A stretch of DNA of 64,000 nucleotides from assembly GCA_965153455.1 (NCBI GenBank), contig OZ234502.1, positions 15,531,495-15,595,494 of the forward strand, in the 5' to 3' direction. This stretch comes from Sphagnum compactum. Its lineage: Eukaryota; Bryophyta; Sphagnopsida; Sphagnales. The notes beneath the pieces were generated by a model. It was not told the origin of the DNA. It saw only the letters and a program-made list of their open reading frames with translations, and made no database searches. How positions within the stretch are numbered: position 1 is the stretch's first letter; every line of letters starts with the position of its first letter. Made by a program: the position numbers and the translations under genes. Positions 1 through 11,924 of the stretch are shown one piece after another.

Positions 1-2121
1 ATTTAGTGACATTGCATGCAACTTGAATTGGATCAAAATTTTGTGGAATTGAATTCAAATTCATTTCAGATTTAATGAGGTTCAAATTGAATTGAATTCA
101 AATTCTTAAATTGAATTTAAAATTTAACTCCAAACTTGATTGCATTTACATTCAATTGAATTGAATTCAACCAAATTGTAAAGAGTCACATGTTAATTTA
201 CTTTAGAGTACAAGTTATGATTTTCTAAACCCTATTTTATCCTTAACTCATACTCTAGATAAGACCATGAGTCAATATTGTCATCAATGAGAAAAGATGT
301 GATTATCCATGCATATTGAGTAAAACAAATTCACTTGGAACCTCCATATACATCTTAGTGGGTCCCTGTGCAGTTGGCCCAAGTATTATTTAACCTCTTG
401 TTAAGGTCACATGTCCCAATACAAGTTTAACTTCAGAGACCTCACGGAACCCAATTGTGAAGAAAACCATTTTCAAAATTTTGAATCAACTTTTAATGAC
501 ACAAGTCACTTTAAGATTCAATAACTTTTGCTTTGTTGATCCAAAAATTGCACACATCACCATGTCAAGGGTGGGTTTGCCAGTGAAGAGCAATGGGCCC
601 ACTATTTGGCAAGGAAGGTTCAAGCATAATCACATCCAAACAAACAAACACCCATCTTCATATATAGATAGAGCTCAGAACTCAAATTCATTTTCAAAGG
701 TTTGGGATTAGCAGATTAAACTAAAATAGTAAGTGGCCAATGGAGCCCATCTTGAGGACCATAGCAAATGTTACGAAAGAATCAGGTTCCTTTAAGGTTT
801 TGAGCCATGAATGGTACTTGTTTAGTGCAGATGTATCCAACCCTTGTATTACCCTCAAGCTCTATGTTGACTCCCACAAGCGCTCCAATTATTATTACAA
901 TTTGTCTAGCAATGGATGTTCCAGGAAAGGATGGGAGGGAGGAAGAAGCCACTAGTCAACAACATACCCAACTAAGACTGCAAACACTATGAGAGTCTCT
1001 TATCACATGCATTGCTGCAACAATATGTAGTATTCGTAAGTAGCACAAAAGTACAATCTCCTTTCAAAGATCAGCTCTATGCAATGAAGGGAAAAAAGCA
1101 CCTTTAGTGATACTTGTGTTGTGGCAACCATCAAATACAAATGATTTATTTATTTATTTAGTTTCTTCTCGAAGGGGTCTTGAACTCTCATTCATTCAAG
1201 CTCCCCCAACCACTCCTTGTTGCGGATGATTGGAGAGTAATGTACAGTTGGAAGTTGATACTTCAGATCCTTCCAATGGAATTATGATTGGCTAATAATA
1301 CACTTGGAAGTAGATCTGGCATATCTAGCTGGTCTCTCCTTCTTCCTTCGAACCAATGAGAGTGGGCACGACGATCTAAGCAAATTAGGTCCTTTGAAAA
1401 GAGGAAATTAGGTTCACAACAAAGCTTTCATGGCTGGCCCAAAGCCACATTGTTGCACTTCTACAAGCAGATTTGGGTGATTGAGACAATTCTGAAAAAG
1501 GCACAACTTAGAAGTCCACCCAAAAAAAAAAGGTTTTTTTTAAAGGTGGTAGAATTCTCTCTATACTAGTAGGCACATTTGGTTGTTGAAGGTTCTAGAA
1601 AGAGCCACTGTGGATTAAGGAGAATGTGAAGCAGACATGTGGAATCAACTAAGTTAGTGCATCTCAGAATTGGAAGTTTCATTAGAAAATTGGAACGTTT
1701 AAGAGACATCCAATGAACTTGAGATGTCCACTTTTTAGTTGTCCACAACCAAGTTAGCCAAGAGTTGGTGAAGAATTAGGTGCTATATTTCTCTTAATTG
1801 TAGGCATTGGGTTGTTGAACTAGATTCACAATGGAAAACTAGAGTTGGTGCATATAATTGAATGTCCCGGTGACATCTGGACGTGGCAAAAAATTGCATC
1901 TGAACCTGAACTTTTGAAGACATTCATTCAACCAGTTTTAGAAAAAAAAACTCTCTATCTCTCTCTTCTTCTATTGTGAGTAGTTTGTGAAGTTGCCTTG
2001 CAACTCATTCTTGTGTCATGATGTCATGATCAGAGCTTTAAGGCAAGTTCCGGGTTTTGTGACTTTGTGGAGAACTATAATATGCTAGACTTCTTCCATT
2101 GGGTGAACCCACCACATGCAT
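1..2121. other. AT-rich gene-poor stretch
   Basis: No gene recognised. The first ~180 bases are low-complexity combinations of AATTGAATT and AATTCAAATT words. The short ORFs here have no recognisable domain and look like chance. Confidence 0.5.
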
Positions 2122-2432
2122 GTTGGAACCATCAAGGTTTCTTTCAAGGATTTTGTAATGTAGCCAAAGTGGGCAACCATCAAGAAAATGATTTTGCAAA
2201 ATTTGGATACATAATAGATACGAAGGTAGAAAAAAAGGGAATCTTTTTGTATTCTTGGCTACCTTCTGGAAGTTATCATAAGACTGGCAATTTGGAGTTT
2301 TTAAAAATTGGAATCTGGGGAATTTGGGCAATTTTTCTCATGAAAAATCCTTTGTATAGGTTAAAATCATATTTTTCAGGTCAAAATTTGGCAAAAACAT
2401 TTGCCAAGAAAAGAAACACTGGTTGGTACCAT
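2122..2432 (+). repeat. Dispersed 290-bp element, copy 1 (with target duplication)
   Basis: The element body is 2133-2421. It starts CAAGGTTT and ends AAACACTG. An 11-base flanking duplication, GTTGGAACCAT (2122-2132) and GTTGGTACCAT (2422-2432), brackets it with one mismatch. Inside is the family signature: GTAGCCAAAGTGG, then a sequence that folds back on itself, then a pyrimidine/purine-rich middle and AAAAATCCTTTGTATAG. It is noncoding; a 146-codon ORF across it is incidental. It is the best-preserved member of a family with about nine copies in this window. Confidence 0.75.
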
Positions 2433-2481
2433 GGTAAAATTCCCAAAATTATTTCTAAATATTACAAATATCCCATGCGCC

Positions 2482-2700
2482 AAGGTTTTTTTTTTCCAAT
2501 TCTGTGATGTAACTAAAGTGGCAATCATCCATAAGATGATTTAGACAGATTTGGCTACATACTAGATACGAAAGCAGAGAAAAATCAGAATCTTTTTATA
2601 TTCTTGACTACCTACAGGAACTTATCATAAAAATCTGGAGATTTGCATTTATTTTTCCTTTGAAATCTTGTGAATTTGGGTCATTCTTTCCATCTCTTTT
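2482..2700 (+). repeat. Dispersed 290-bp element, copy 2 (3' truncated)
   Basis: It starts CAAGGTTTTTTTTTTCC and carries the same GTGATGTAACTAAAGTGGCAATCATCC-type head and the ATTCTTGACTACCT middle as copy 1, about 60 bp downstream of it in the same orientation. Similarity fades near 2700, before the expected CACTG end. Confidence 0.65.
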
Positions 2701-4346
2701 CAATACTTGTTGACCCTGAGTTTGATACTCTAAAGTATTGCCAGAAAAGTTGAGTGTCAAATGGAAGTGTAATTTAGCTCTCCATCATAGGGAGAGCATA
2801 TATTTCATTTGGAGGGTTCTTAGTTCTTACGAGTGTTGGGCAGTTTTTTACTTTTATGAAGAGACTCTGGTCCTGAAAAAAGAATTTGGACCGTCTCAGT
2901 TCCAGTTTCACACATTAGTGAAATTGATAATCTGATTTTGGGTCTGGTTCTAAGAAAATTATTCTAGTTCTGGTTTTGGTTCTATTTATGAAAATCAGAT
3001 CTGGTTTTGGATCAGTTCTTACTAACCTGAACCAGTGGTTAACCTCCAATTCACCTTAGACAGAGTCACTTTTATTTAATAACCTGACCACCTGTAGTAG
3101 GTTGGCTGTATTTTTCCATGTCAAAAATCGATTGCATGCAACAGGTTAGCCATGGTAATGGGAGGTGTGTTTTGAAGGGGTGGAAATCAGGAAGTAGCTA
3201 AAGCCTAGGGCTATCGCTCAACCTTAGATGGAAGCTGCTTGCATTTTTTGCAATGTGATTGAAATTTTTTGACAAAGAAAAGTAATGAAGACAGAAAGAT
3301 AAAGGCCCTCTAGCTTTTCAAGCTCCAAATGACATTGGCATAGTCGTGTAAAAACATCTCAACCTGCTTGTGTAGACATTTAAATATCTCAATTGTTAAA
3401 GGGAGGAATTGATCAGTGGGATGTTAGTCGTGATAGCTTCTTTCCTTTGCTTGAACCACATCAAAGGTACCAAATCCTTGAGTTACATAAGATCGAAAAA
3501 ATAAATTCACTCACATTGGGTTGACAATAACAACGTCGGTTAAGGTGAGAATGCCAAGATAATGTCCATACTTGATTATGGCATCTTGCATGCCCTTATT
3601 CTCATCCCTTTATCCAAGGGCCTTATCCTACACATAACAAACTTTAGAGAATTTGCAAAAGGCAAATTGGGGGCGCCTTACAAATTGTAATTTCTTACTC
3701 CAGCCAAGAGTGAAGGATTATCAATTGTAAGGTTTCCTATCATATTTCCCAAGTTGACTGCCCTTGGCACTTTTGCCATCTTCTTTCTCTTGACCCATTT
3801 TTGGATTAGCTAATTTTTTATTGATAAAACCCATTCGCACTATGTTTTTGTGTTATCAGTGCAAGAGGTTTTAGTAGGTGTGTATTCTATTTTCAGCTAG
3901 TGCACTCACTTAGTGTCTTCCATCAACTCCCCTTTATTCGACCATCATTTCTTTCATCTTCAAAGTTTGCTTTAAGTTTTAACTTAAGAGTTCCAACCAC
4001 CATGTTGGATGAAGGTTACAAACACACCAACAAATGGTGTTGGACCGGGCTCTATAGTCCAAATCCCCTTTACCCAACCAGGACATGAGTTGCAAGTTGA
4101 TGTGTAGGGAGTTTGACTTTTCCACTCAGGGACATGCCACTTTATTCACACACCACCACCACTCCGATCTCGCTTGATGGAGCCTTGGAATTTTTCAATT
4201 CAAATTCAACTCTAAGTCCAATTCCGTTGGTTGCCGCTCCCTAGCCTAATTCAACTGCTAACACCCTATGAACCTTAGCCTTTTCGTAGCCAACCACGTT
4301 CACAAAAACCCTTAACCCTCAATTTAGTGAGTAGTTAATTTTGTGG
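2700..4346. other. Intergenic; expected retrotransposon 3' LTR not recognised
   Basis: No coding gene recognised. The left part (2936-3040) is a degenerate GGTTTTGGTTCTGG-like tract. The 3' LTR of the Ty3 element should lie just left of 4350, but I could not align this stretch with the presumed 5' LTR at 9.5-10.1 kb. Confidence 0.4.
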
Positions 4347-4350
4347 GTGT

Positions 4351-4364
4351 TCTCCCCCACTTTA
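4351..4364 (-). other. Polypurine tract of the Ty3 element
   Basis: The minus strand reads AAAGTGGGGGAGA about 115 bp after the chromodomain stop. That is where the plus-strand primer of a chromovirus is expected, directly before the 3' LTR. Confidence 0.6.
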
Positions 4365-4478
4365 GAGGTTGATGTCCTCATCAACATTTAAGTCGCTTGT
4401 AAATGGGTCTTTCTTTTTCTTTCAAGTCCTCTTCATTCCAAGTTTATAACCCCATTCCTATTCGAACTTGTTTACCAT

Positions 4479-4742
4479 TTATGGCAAATGGTCCACGTGA
4501 GTAGGCTTCATCCATATTGCTTCTTTATGATGATAGTCCTTGTATTTCACCAAATATTTCTTACCTCTAAGGCGAGTTTGCCTTGCTCGGATTATGCTTT
4601 CAATTTCAACTAGTCTATGTTCAATGGCATCAACTTCTAATCGCATTTTTTGCTTCTGGTTTGGTCTGTAGTTGTAATGTAGAGATAGCTTAAGTTTTGA
4701 TATGTGAAAGCTAAGATCAATGGCATCAACTTCTAATCGCAC
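4479..4742 (-). pseudogene. Ty3 polyprotein fragment: chromodomain
   Basis: The end of this frame reads IESIIRARQTRLRGKKYLVK, then YKDYHHKEAIWMKP. This matches the chromodomain pattern with a basic linker, YLVKWKGY-like core (here YLVKYKDY) and EATWE-like helix (here EAIWM). In chromoviruses this C-terminal module guides integration to marked chromatin. The first ~40 residues of the frame contain an internal short duplication (MRLEVDAI occurs twice), a local tandem repeat in the DNA at about 4625-4745. Aromatic-cage residues are partly changed. It is a fragment of a dead element. Confidence 0.75.
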
Positions 4743-5627
4743 TTTTTGCTTATGGTTTGGTCTTTAGTTGTCACATAGAGATAGTTTAAGTTTTCATATG
4801 TGAAAGGTAAGATGTGCCACATAATTAATTGGCAACTTTAGGGTGTACATGTTGGGATGCGACTTAGGTAAAATCTCATAAGGCCCCTCATACTTAGTAA
4901 TTAAACGTGGGGCAAGTCCATTAAACATCTTAAAATCCCAAGTGTTTAGCCACACTTGTTGCCCAACCTAAAACTCAACATGCCTTTGTGTTTAATTGGC
5001 ATGCTTTTCATACCGCTTTTGAATTTGTTACAAGAACTTTTTAGCTTGGGCATATTTTTCTTCATGCCCTTTGACCATCTCTATAACTTTTTTGGAGTGA
5101 TCGTTACATCCCATGGGAAGGGCTAAATCCATTGATTTCCTAGCTTCCTTTCCTAATGCTACTTCAAATAGAGACATTTTCATTATCAAATGTGTTTGTG
5201 GAGTTATAACAGAATTTTGCTAGGCTTAAATGTCCACCCCAATCCTTTTGATCGATGCCAACATAATTTTTGAATTATTGGTTTAACACCTCATTGACCC
5301 TCTCTATTTGGCCATCGATTTATGGGTGGACAATGTTGTACTAAATGACAATTCCATCCCCACCTTTTAAAACAAATGCTTGCAGAAGCCTGCCGTAAAC
5401 TTGGCATCTCTATCATTGACGATAAATTGTGGCATCCCGTAATGATTGACCCACATATTGAAAAATAACGTCATTGAATCAAAAGTTTTCATAATTGTCT
5501 TAGTTGGAGCCATTTTTGCCAATTTGGAGAATCAATTGAGTACCACAAGGATGGCATCCATCCCATTCCACTCGGGTGGCTAGGTCATGAAAACCATGGA
5601 AGTATTTTCTCATGGTTTGTTTGGGAA

Positions 5628-5846
5628 CTATAGAAGTTTATATAGCCCATATTTGTTTTTGTATATGGACTTTGTGCTTTGGCACTTAATACAAGTGCAC
5701 ACAAAATGCTTTACATCTTGCTTCATTTTGGGCCAATAAAATTTATTTCCTATGGCCATTCTTGTGGTTCTTTCCTTACAGTGCGTCACCATGAGCACAT
5801 CATGTTCTTCTCGCATGATTTTTATGCACAACTTCCTTACTAGCAC
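5628..5846 (-). pseudogene. Ty3 polyprotein fragment: integrase zinc-binding domain
   Basis: The frame contains REEHDVLMVTHCKERTT, then FYWPKMKQDVKHFVCTCIKC with Q after it. This is the HHCC integrase N-terminal domain plus the YWPKM..DV..FV..C..CQ signature of Ty3 integrases. The first zinc-ligand histidine region is altered (THCKE instead of the usual GHxG). The catalytic core should follow on the minus strand at about 5220-5600 but is not open. Confidence 0.8.
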
Positions 5847-6099
5847 ATAGATTTGAGATTATTTCCATATAAGTAGCCTTTTTGTTAAGGTGATGCCTTT
5901 CACCTTTTGTCATTCGTGTAACTTTTTAAAGTAACATTAAGCGATCAAATCCTACATGTAATTTTTTTTAATCTTTCGTTCTTGGTTGCTTTCACCTTAT
6001 AAGATGGTTCTTAGTGCCTAGGTCTTAGTCAAGGGTTTTCCCATTTGGAATTCCTCTTTCCTACTTAATGCATTAAGGACCATATTGTCCTTTCCTAAC

Positions 6100-6660
6100 T
6101 TGAATTAACTCCACATCCAACATTGCCAACATGTCATGCCATTTCACTTATTTCATTGAGGCTCTTGGTTGCATTTCAAAATATTACAAAGAGATGTTAT
6201 CCGTGTAGACCTTGGTCTTATGCATCACCAAATAGTGTTGCCATGCTTTCAAACAACACATGACAACAAACAATTCTTTTTCATGAGTTGACCATCGTAA
6301 TTGAACCCCACAGAGCTTCTTGTTCTCAAATGCAATTGAATGTCCATCTTACATGAACAGCCCTCCGATTGCGAAGTTGTTTGCATTGGTGTGGATTTCA
6401 AATGGTTTGGTAAAGTCTGGGAATTTCAGCATAAAGGCGAATGAAAGTTTATCCTTCAAGTCTTCAAATGCTTTTTATTGCTCCTCCTTCCATTCAAAGG
6501 ATAACTCCTTTTTAAGGAAGTTCAAAAGTGGTTTTGCTAGTTGCGAAAATACTTTTATAAAATTTTGGTAGAAGTTAACTTGGCTTAAGAAGGTTTGAAT
6601 TCCTTTGATCATGATTAGCCTTTTCTAATCTCTTATGGCTTCCAACTTTTTAAGTCGAGT
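6100..6660 (-). pseudogene. Ty3 RNase H region (degenerate)
   Basis: This stretch lies between the RT fragment and the integrase zinc-binding fragment, where the Ty3 RNase H domain belongs. The minus strand carries short pieces resembling the family but no long open frame. The 83-codon plus-strand ORF at 6320-6571 is antisense to it and should not be annotated. The assignment rests mainly on position. Confidence 0.45.
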
Positions 6661-6665
6661 CTCAC

Positions 6666-6959
6666 TCATTCCCATGACAAAATATGCCCTAGGAAGTCCA
6701 TTTCTTCCTCAACAAATTCATTCTTCACCCTATTTGCAAAAAATTGGTTTTCTCGGAACTTATTCATAACATATTTTAAATTCTCTACATGTTCCTCCAC
6801 TGTCTTGGAGGACACCAATATATCATCAATATAGATGATCATGAACTCATCTAACTGCTCGTGGAAAATGGAGTTCATGAAGGTCGTGAATGTTGACAAA
6901 ACATTACATAAATTGAATGGCATCCCTAGGAACTTGTAGGAACCATACCCAGTCTTCAT
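6666..6959 (-). pseudogene. Ty3 polyprotein fragment: reverse transcriptase
   Basis: It contains KTGYGSYKFLGMPFNLCNV, then FMNSIFHEQLDEFMIIYIDD ending in ILVSSKTVEEHVENLK, and DFLGHILS. YIDD is the RT catalytic box (YxDD), and GMPFGLxNAPSTF-like and HVxHL-like motifs surround it in the usual order. The palm domain is therefore clear, but only 97 codons stay open; the fingers part lies upstream in broken frames. It would copy element RNA into DNA if intact. No function is expected from this copy. Confidence 0.9.
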
Positions 6960-7650
6960 TACCGGTTTTTTACATCTTCATCCATGATGCAAATTTGATA
7001 GTACTTTGACTTGAAATCAATTCAACTAAAGTAATTTTCCCCATTGAATTAATCTAACAAATCGTCAATGCGGAACACATGATAATTATTCTTTTTTGTT
7101 ATTTTATTCAAGGCACAATAGTAATACACATTCTTAACTTGTTGTCTTTTTTATCCAGAAACAATACAGAAGCCCCATAGGGCGATTTGTTTTGTTGAAT
7201 ATAACTTCAATTAAAGAGGTTGTTTGATTTTTTTTGAGCTCTTTTAGTTCCTTTGGTTTAACGTATGGGGTGCCTTGGATGGCAAAGCTAATCCAGACAC
7301 CAATTCTATTTTGTGGTCAACCTCTTTATATGGTGGAAGAGCATTGGGGAGTTTGTTTGTTAACACCTTAAAACATTTATTGAGTGAATCCAAAATACAA
7401 ACAAGGGGTTGCCTCACCCCGTGTGGCTTAGGCTGCCCTTGGGAAACTCTCAAAAACATCAAAATAAGAAAACTAAACGATTTTAATTCATTAGCTAAAG
7501 CAACCAAGTTCACTCCCATTTCTACCAATGCAAAATTATAATCCGCATATAAGTTCGCTAACATAAAACCACTTTTGGCATGGACTTTCAACCTACCTTT
7601 GTTGTGGAGGACGTGTACTTCGTAAACATTTGAAAATTTATTCCCTAAAA

Positions 7651-7971
7651 TTACATCAAATTATTTACATCACACAGGTTGAAGTTCTCCAAAAATGGAA
7701 TTTCACTACAAAACAACTTGATTCCTAGCACTACATTAAGCGAAGGTTTAGCTATGCCTTGTGCCAATTGTATCATGATGGGGTCTGCCACTAATTCAAT
7801 TTTCATTCCAAGTCCCTTTGCTGCGTGCGGAGTCATGGACAAATTTGTCATTCTTGAATCGAAGAGATAACCCACAATTTCATCATTTAATTTACAATTC
7901 AATTTTAACAAGTTGGAGGTTTCACTTTTGTGTGCTCTTATTTCGGCCATAAAACCTATTTTGAGAATCAA
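7651..7971 (-). pseudogene. Ty3 polyprotein fragment: aspartic protease
   Basis: The frame reads LNCKLNDEIVGYLFDSRMTN, then LSMTPHAAKGLGMKIE. This is the retropepsin fold around the active-site DSGATHN-like motif. The catalytic Asp is kept (FDS), but the Gly-Ala that follow are Arg-Met, so the site is degraded. It lies between the gag remnant and RT, as in all Ty3 elements. Confidence 0.7.
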
Positions 7972-8029
7972 CTTACTTTGGGCAATGCACTCACTTACCT
8001 AAGGAGGCTTTAGGCAGTCGCCAAATGTT

Positions 8030-9451
8030 TGTTGTTATCATAATTGAAACATTTGACCTTGGACAAGTCCCGCTTCGCCTTTTTGATTAGTGGCTCCTTG
8101 CTCACCGACTTCTCCTTGTTGTTTCGAAACCTTAGTTTACCTTGGCCTGACTTACATTTGTTGCAACCCTTGTTCCCATTGCTTGGGTTAGTTTGATTCT
8201 TTTGGGTGACCCCGTTTCCAGTTTCATTAATTCATCTTTTATACGCTTCACCATCTTTATCAACTCTTGGCACGTTTCTAAAATATTAATCTTTTGGTAG
8301 ACTATCTTCTGCACCCAAGGTTTGAGTGCTTGCAAGAAAATTAACTTCTGAGCATACTCATCTTTCAAGGGGACCATAGTTAGCATGCGATTAAAGTCTT
8401 GGGCGTAGGTGGCCAACAAGCCTTTATCCTCCCCTTGGGTAAGCTCCAAAAGCTCCATCCCATCTCAAAGCACCAAGTGGTGTAGCATGAACCTCCCGTC
8501 CAACCACAATTTAAACTCCCCCCAAATGAAGGTTTCAAGTAGGTTAGATGTTTTTTGCTTCTGTGACATCCACCATTCCCATGCATATTCTTTCAACAAG
8601 GTTTGAACAAAGTGAATTCGCTCCTTGTTAGTTTCGAGGCATTATGTTTCCATATATGCTTCTATTTGGTGCAACCATGGTTGCACCTGCTTAGTCTTGG
8701 TCTCTTTCCGTACGAAGGAAATGGTTGCCTTGGCAAAACCCCCACTTGGGGCACCATTGATGGCATTCAACCTTTCCATAGTGTAGTTCATCAACTTGGC
8801 TATTTCTTGGTTTTATGCCGTGGCTTCCCCTTGTTGGGCCACAAACACACAGAAGGCATCCATAATAGCCAAAAATTCTTTGGATGATTTCTCCACTTTT
8901 GGAGTTCCTTCCTCCTGTTTTTCAAAAGATTAGTCCATAATTACATGCTCAAGGGCTTGCTTGCCCCCTTTTTCCTTTTTTGGCCCATCCAAAGGGGCAA
9001 TCAAAGAGTTCACATCCCCATTTAACTCAAAAGAGTGGAAGTTGATGTGTTCATTCAATTCCACAATCAGTTCAAGAACTATTTCCTTCCCCTTATGTTT
9101 TTAAGGAGCCATGGGAGTTTTTGCCGATGAACCCACAGTCATTTCATCTACTCCTTTCCTTTGCTTGATAGGGTAAGGAGTCCTTTCATGGGCCTTTGCT
9201 TCGCTTGGGCCCGTTTCATCCTTCCCTGTCTTCTTTTGCTTGGATTTTCATGGAGCAAGTTATGCCACCTCCTCCACCAAATCCTTTAAATTTTGAGCCT
9301 ATTCATCATGAAACTCTTCACCTGCCATGGTATGGGCTACCATCACTAGCTTTTCCATAGCGGTGTCCTTCTCCTTTCTAGTCTTGTATTTCTTCTTGGC
9401 CTTGGGTTCAACCACAACCTATGTGGTAAGGAATGGATCATTCGAGGCCAT
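8030..9451 (-). pseudogene. Ty3 gag remnant with broken zinc knuckle
   Basis: The minus-strand frame starts at an ATG at 9451 (MASNDPF) and runs to about 8030 with several stops. The longest open piece (8132-8458) reads ELTQGEDKGLLATYAQDFNR, then LIFLQALKPWVQK, typical of the Retrotrans_gag capsid domain. Upstream pieces include WLHQIEAYMET and YAWEWWMSQ. Near 8040-8080 a CFNYDNNKHLATA piece is the expected CCHC zinc knuckle with the second Cys replaced by Tyr and a stop in place of the last Cys. Gag would form the virus-like particle. Confidence 0.75.
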
Positions 9452-9515
9452 TTGCCTTCAAGCGTCCACCTGCCCCAAATGCTTTAGAAGAATTCACATT
9501 CAACCTTAGAAGCTT

Positions 9516-9527
9516 GCTCTGATACCA
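9516..9527 (-). other. Primer-binding site (initiator Met-tRNA type)
   Basis: The minus strand reads TGGTATCAGAGC, complementary to the 3' end of plant initiator Met-tRNA. It lies ~65 bp before the gag ATG (9451) and immediately after the presumed 5' LTR, exactly where reverse transcription would be primed. Confidence 0.85.
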
Positions 9528-10130
9528 CCTATCACACCCATTCATGCTTTGGCGTTGTTTCAACGTGGCCCCATTTTGTTCTTGCCACCCTAAACACCTA
9601 TGCTACTTGCACATGAAAAACCACACACTTGGTGAAGCTTGGACACTTAGGCTTGCCTTGCTACCTTGGGCTAACCCCGACCTCTGGACAGGTGGGGCTA
9701 ATACCCATTGCAAACTTCCCAAGTGATCCAAGGCCTTGTCACCTGAAATTACTATCTCCCGTCTTCTGATCAAACTGTATACTTTGCCTAGTTCAAAGAC
9801 TAGAGTGTTGAGGCCACCGCCTTAGGCCCACTTCCTCAAACCCTCACTTGTCGAGGCCTATGCGACTCGTGAGCATGTTGAACCAAGAGTCGAACCCAGC
9901 CCAACACTTAGACTTGTAACCCAAACTGCCATGGGGGCCGCCTCGTGCTGGTCCGGACTTGAGCCCCGACTAGGCTAGCCCCTGCACTTGAGGGTCCGCC
10001 TAGAAGGACATGCCAGGAAGGCCCTGCTGTCCACCTGCTACTGACTGTAGAAGTCCTCTGTGCCAGGACTGGAACACGCTGACATCAGTGCCTTCCCTTA
10101 TACATAAAAACCAAACAAGGAGAATTGAAA
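9528..10130 (-). mobile_element. Presumed 5' LTR of the Ty3 element
   Basis: This GC-rich block adjoins the primer-binding site. Its outer part carries a TATA-like TATGTATAAGGG on the minus strand near 10092-10106, as expected for an LTR promoter. The LTR's outer end could not be fixed because no matching 3' LTR was found, and the inner end lacks a clear terminal CA. Confidence 0.5.
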
Positions 10131-11165
10131 CTTGAAATTTTTAATCTTGAGATGATGCTAGTAGACCTATGAATGTTTGGTTTCGGTGTGTGCACATTAC
10201 AATGTCATGCTTACCGATAATGTTTCACTTTTGTAGAAACGGGGCTTTCGTGCTGTGTGTTTCAATCAACATAAGATGAGCCAATGACGTGCCTCGATTG
10301 CTCATTATAATCTGTGTAGTCTTGCATGTTATCTTCTAGTCCATAACTGGCGAGGCAGGGTCTTTGCAAACTTAATTTTTTTTCTGTCCCAAACAGAGGA
10401 TCAAATAACTGGCTTTTGAATTATTTTCGAGACCCATCCGTATGATCAATCTGTTTGTTGTAAGCAATGCCATTTTTATGAATTTCCTTAGTTATTTGGT
10501 TAGTAATACTCACTTGCTATGGTGAATGGCCAATTTTTGAAATACCCATTGTGATGCTTAACCTGATACCCATTTAGTGTAATGTCAAGGTAGGTTTTCA
10601 TATGTACAATTCATTTAAAATAAAAATAATCCCCTCTACACTTCTCACAATCATCAACTCACATGGGTCAAATTCAAAGGGGAGTTCAAAGGAGAGCTAG
10701 ATTTGGAAAAAAATGCAGTCGAATAAATATTATAAAGTGACGACTCCAAGATTTTTTTAATGTTTAAGGATTCAAGAACCTATAGGGATAAAACATGGAA
10801 GGATAGCCCTGGGGGGTTGGTTTTACTAATTACCCAAACTACAATACCCAAAATGTGCCTTAGAGCATCCTCATTAACACCTTGCACATAATCATGTTTT
10901 GCATGAAGAAAGTCAAGTTTATGTCAATTTGGGGTAGTAAAAATGGCTTTGGACCAATGTTTGTGCGCATGATGCTAGGTTTGCAAAAGGCATTGCACAA
11001 AACATAACAACTACTCTTGATTGGCTAGATAGAATTATTGGTTCAAATATTTTTCTTCAAGTTTGTCTCCCATTTTTATTGTCCCAATTTTCATGTTTTA
11101 TGTGTGAGGGTTGAAAAACAATAAACCGTCTTGGATTTTAGAAATATTGTTGAAGGCCCAAATAC
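10131..11165. other. Intergenic, no gene seen
   Basis: AT-rich sequence without a recognisable coding region. A Tourist-like start (TTA followed by GAGCATCCTC, about 10861) was noticed, but no matching inverted end was found. Confidence 0.4.
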
Positions 11166-11450
11166 TAGCCCTTTTTGTCATAAAATGTAGTCAAAGTGGC
11201 GATCATTCAAAGAAAATTTAGTGAAAATTAAGTGTGGCTATAAATCAGATAAGAAAGTTAGAAAAATACAAGTAATCTGCTATATTTTTGCTAACTATTA
11301 GAACCTATTGTAAAAGTGTGTTGCTTTGGACATTTTTGGTCTTGAGTTCTGGAGACTTTGGGTCAGTTTTCATGAAAATCCCTCAAAAATCTGAAATTTT
11401 TCAGGTTGAAATTAGGTGAGAATTTGTCAACCAAAAGAAAAAGAAAACAC
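11166..11450 (+). repeat. Dispersed 290-bp element, copy 3 (diverged)
   Basis: It carries the family head ATGTAGTCAAAGTGGCGATC, the middle TTTGCTAACTATTAGAACC, and the tail CATGAAAATCCCTCAAA followed by TTTTTCAGGTTGAAATT. Ends and target duplication are not clear. Confidence 0.55.
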
Positions 11451-11924
11451 TGCAAGCCAGTGCTTAATGGCTCTGTCCATCTTTGAAAATTCAAAGAAAA
11501 TCAACCAAAAAACAATGGAACCACGAAACATGTTTGGGTAATCTGATTGCAAAATAAACATATTAGAATTGCAATCTAGAGAGTAAAATGCTCTTAGAAA
11601 TCCCCTTGTGTAATTGGAGGGTGCATTATCAGGCAGAAGAATGTGTTGCATTTGTTGTCCCCTACAGTGCAGTGGGGCTCTTCCACTCAGACAAAGGACA
11701 TTACCATAATGCCCTTCCCAAAACAGGAAAAGCTTGCAATAAAGGGGACACATCTTGGCCATTTGTAAAGCTCGATCTAAGTATCAAGCTTTGAGAACGG
11801 TAATGCTCGTATAGTGGGGCATTCTCAAAAACCAAGCCCAGCCTTGACTGATGGCTTGGGTAGTCGGCCCTCCTTTCAGGATTGCTCTGCTCCTTGAGCA
11901 TTACCCTACACGGTAACAAACCAC

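Larger units (their letters stand above)
4351..10130 (-). mobile_element. Decayed Ty3/gypsy chromovirus, minus strand
   Basis: Reading the minus strand in order, I see a presumed 5' LTR, a Met-tRNA primer-binding site (9516-9527), gag, aspartic protease, reverse transcriptase, RNase H region, integrase zinc-binding domain, C-terminal chromodomain, and a polypurine tract (AAAGTGGGGGAG, 4351-4364). This gag-pro-RT-RH-INT-chromodomain order is diagnostic of Ty3 chromoviruses. The coding part (about 9451 to 4479) is broken by many stops and frameshifts, so the copy is dead. The 3' LTR was not recognised, which suggests strong LTR divergence, truncation or later rearrangement. Individual domains are listed separately. 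Confidence 0.9.

Noticed and set aside
2067-2507. 146-codon plus-strand ORF
   Set aside because: It spans dispersed-element copy 1 and the start of copy 2; other copies of the element are not open in this frame.
6320-6571. 83-codon plus-strand ORF
   Set aside because: Antisense to the RNase H region of the Ty3 element.
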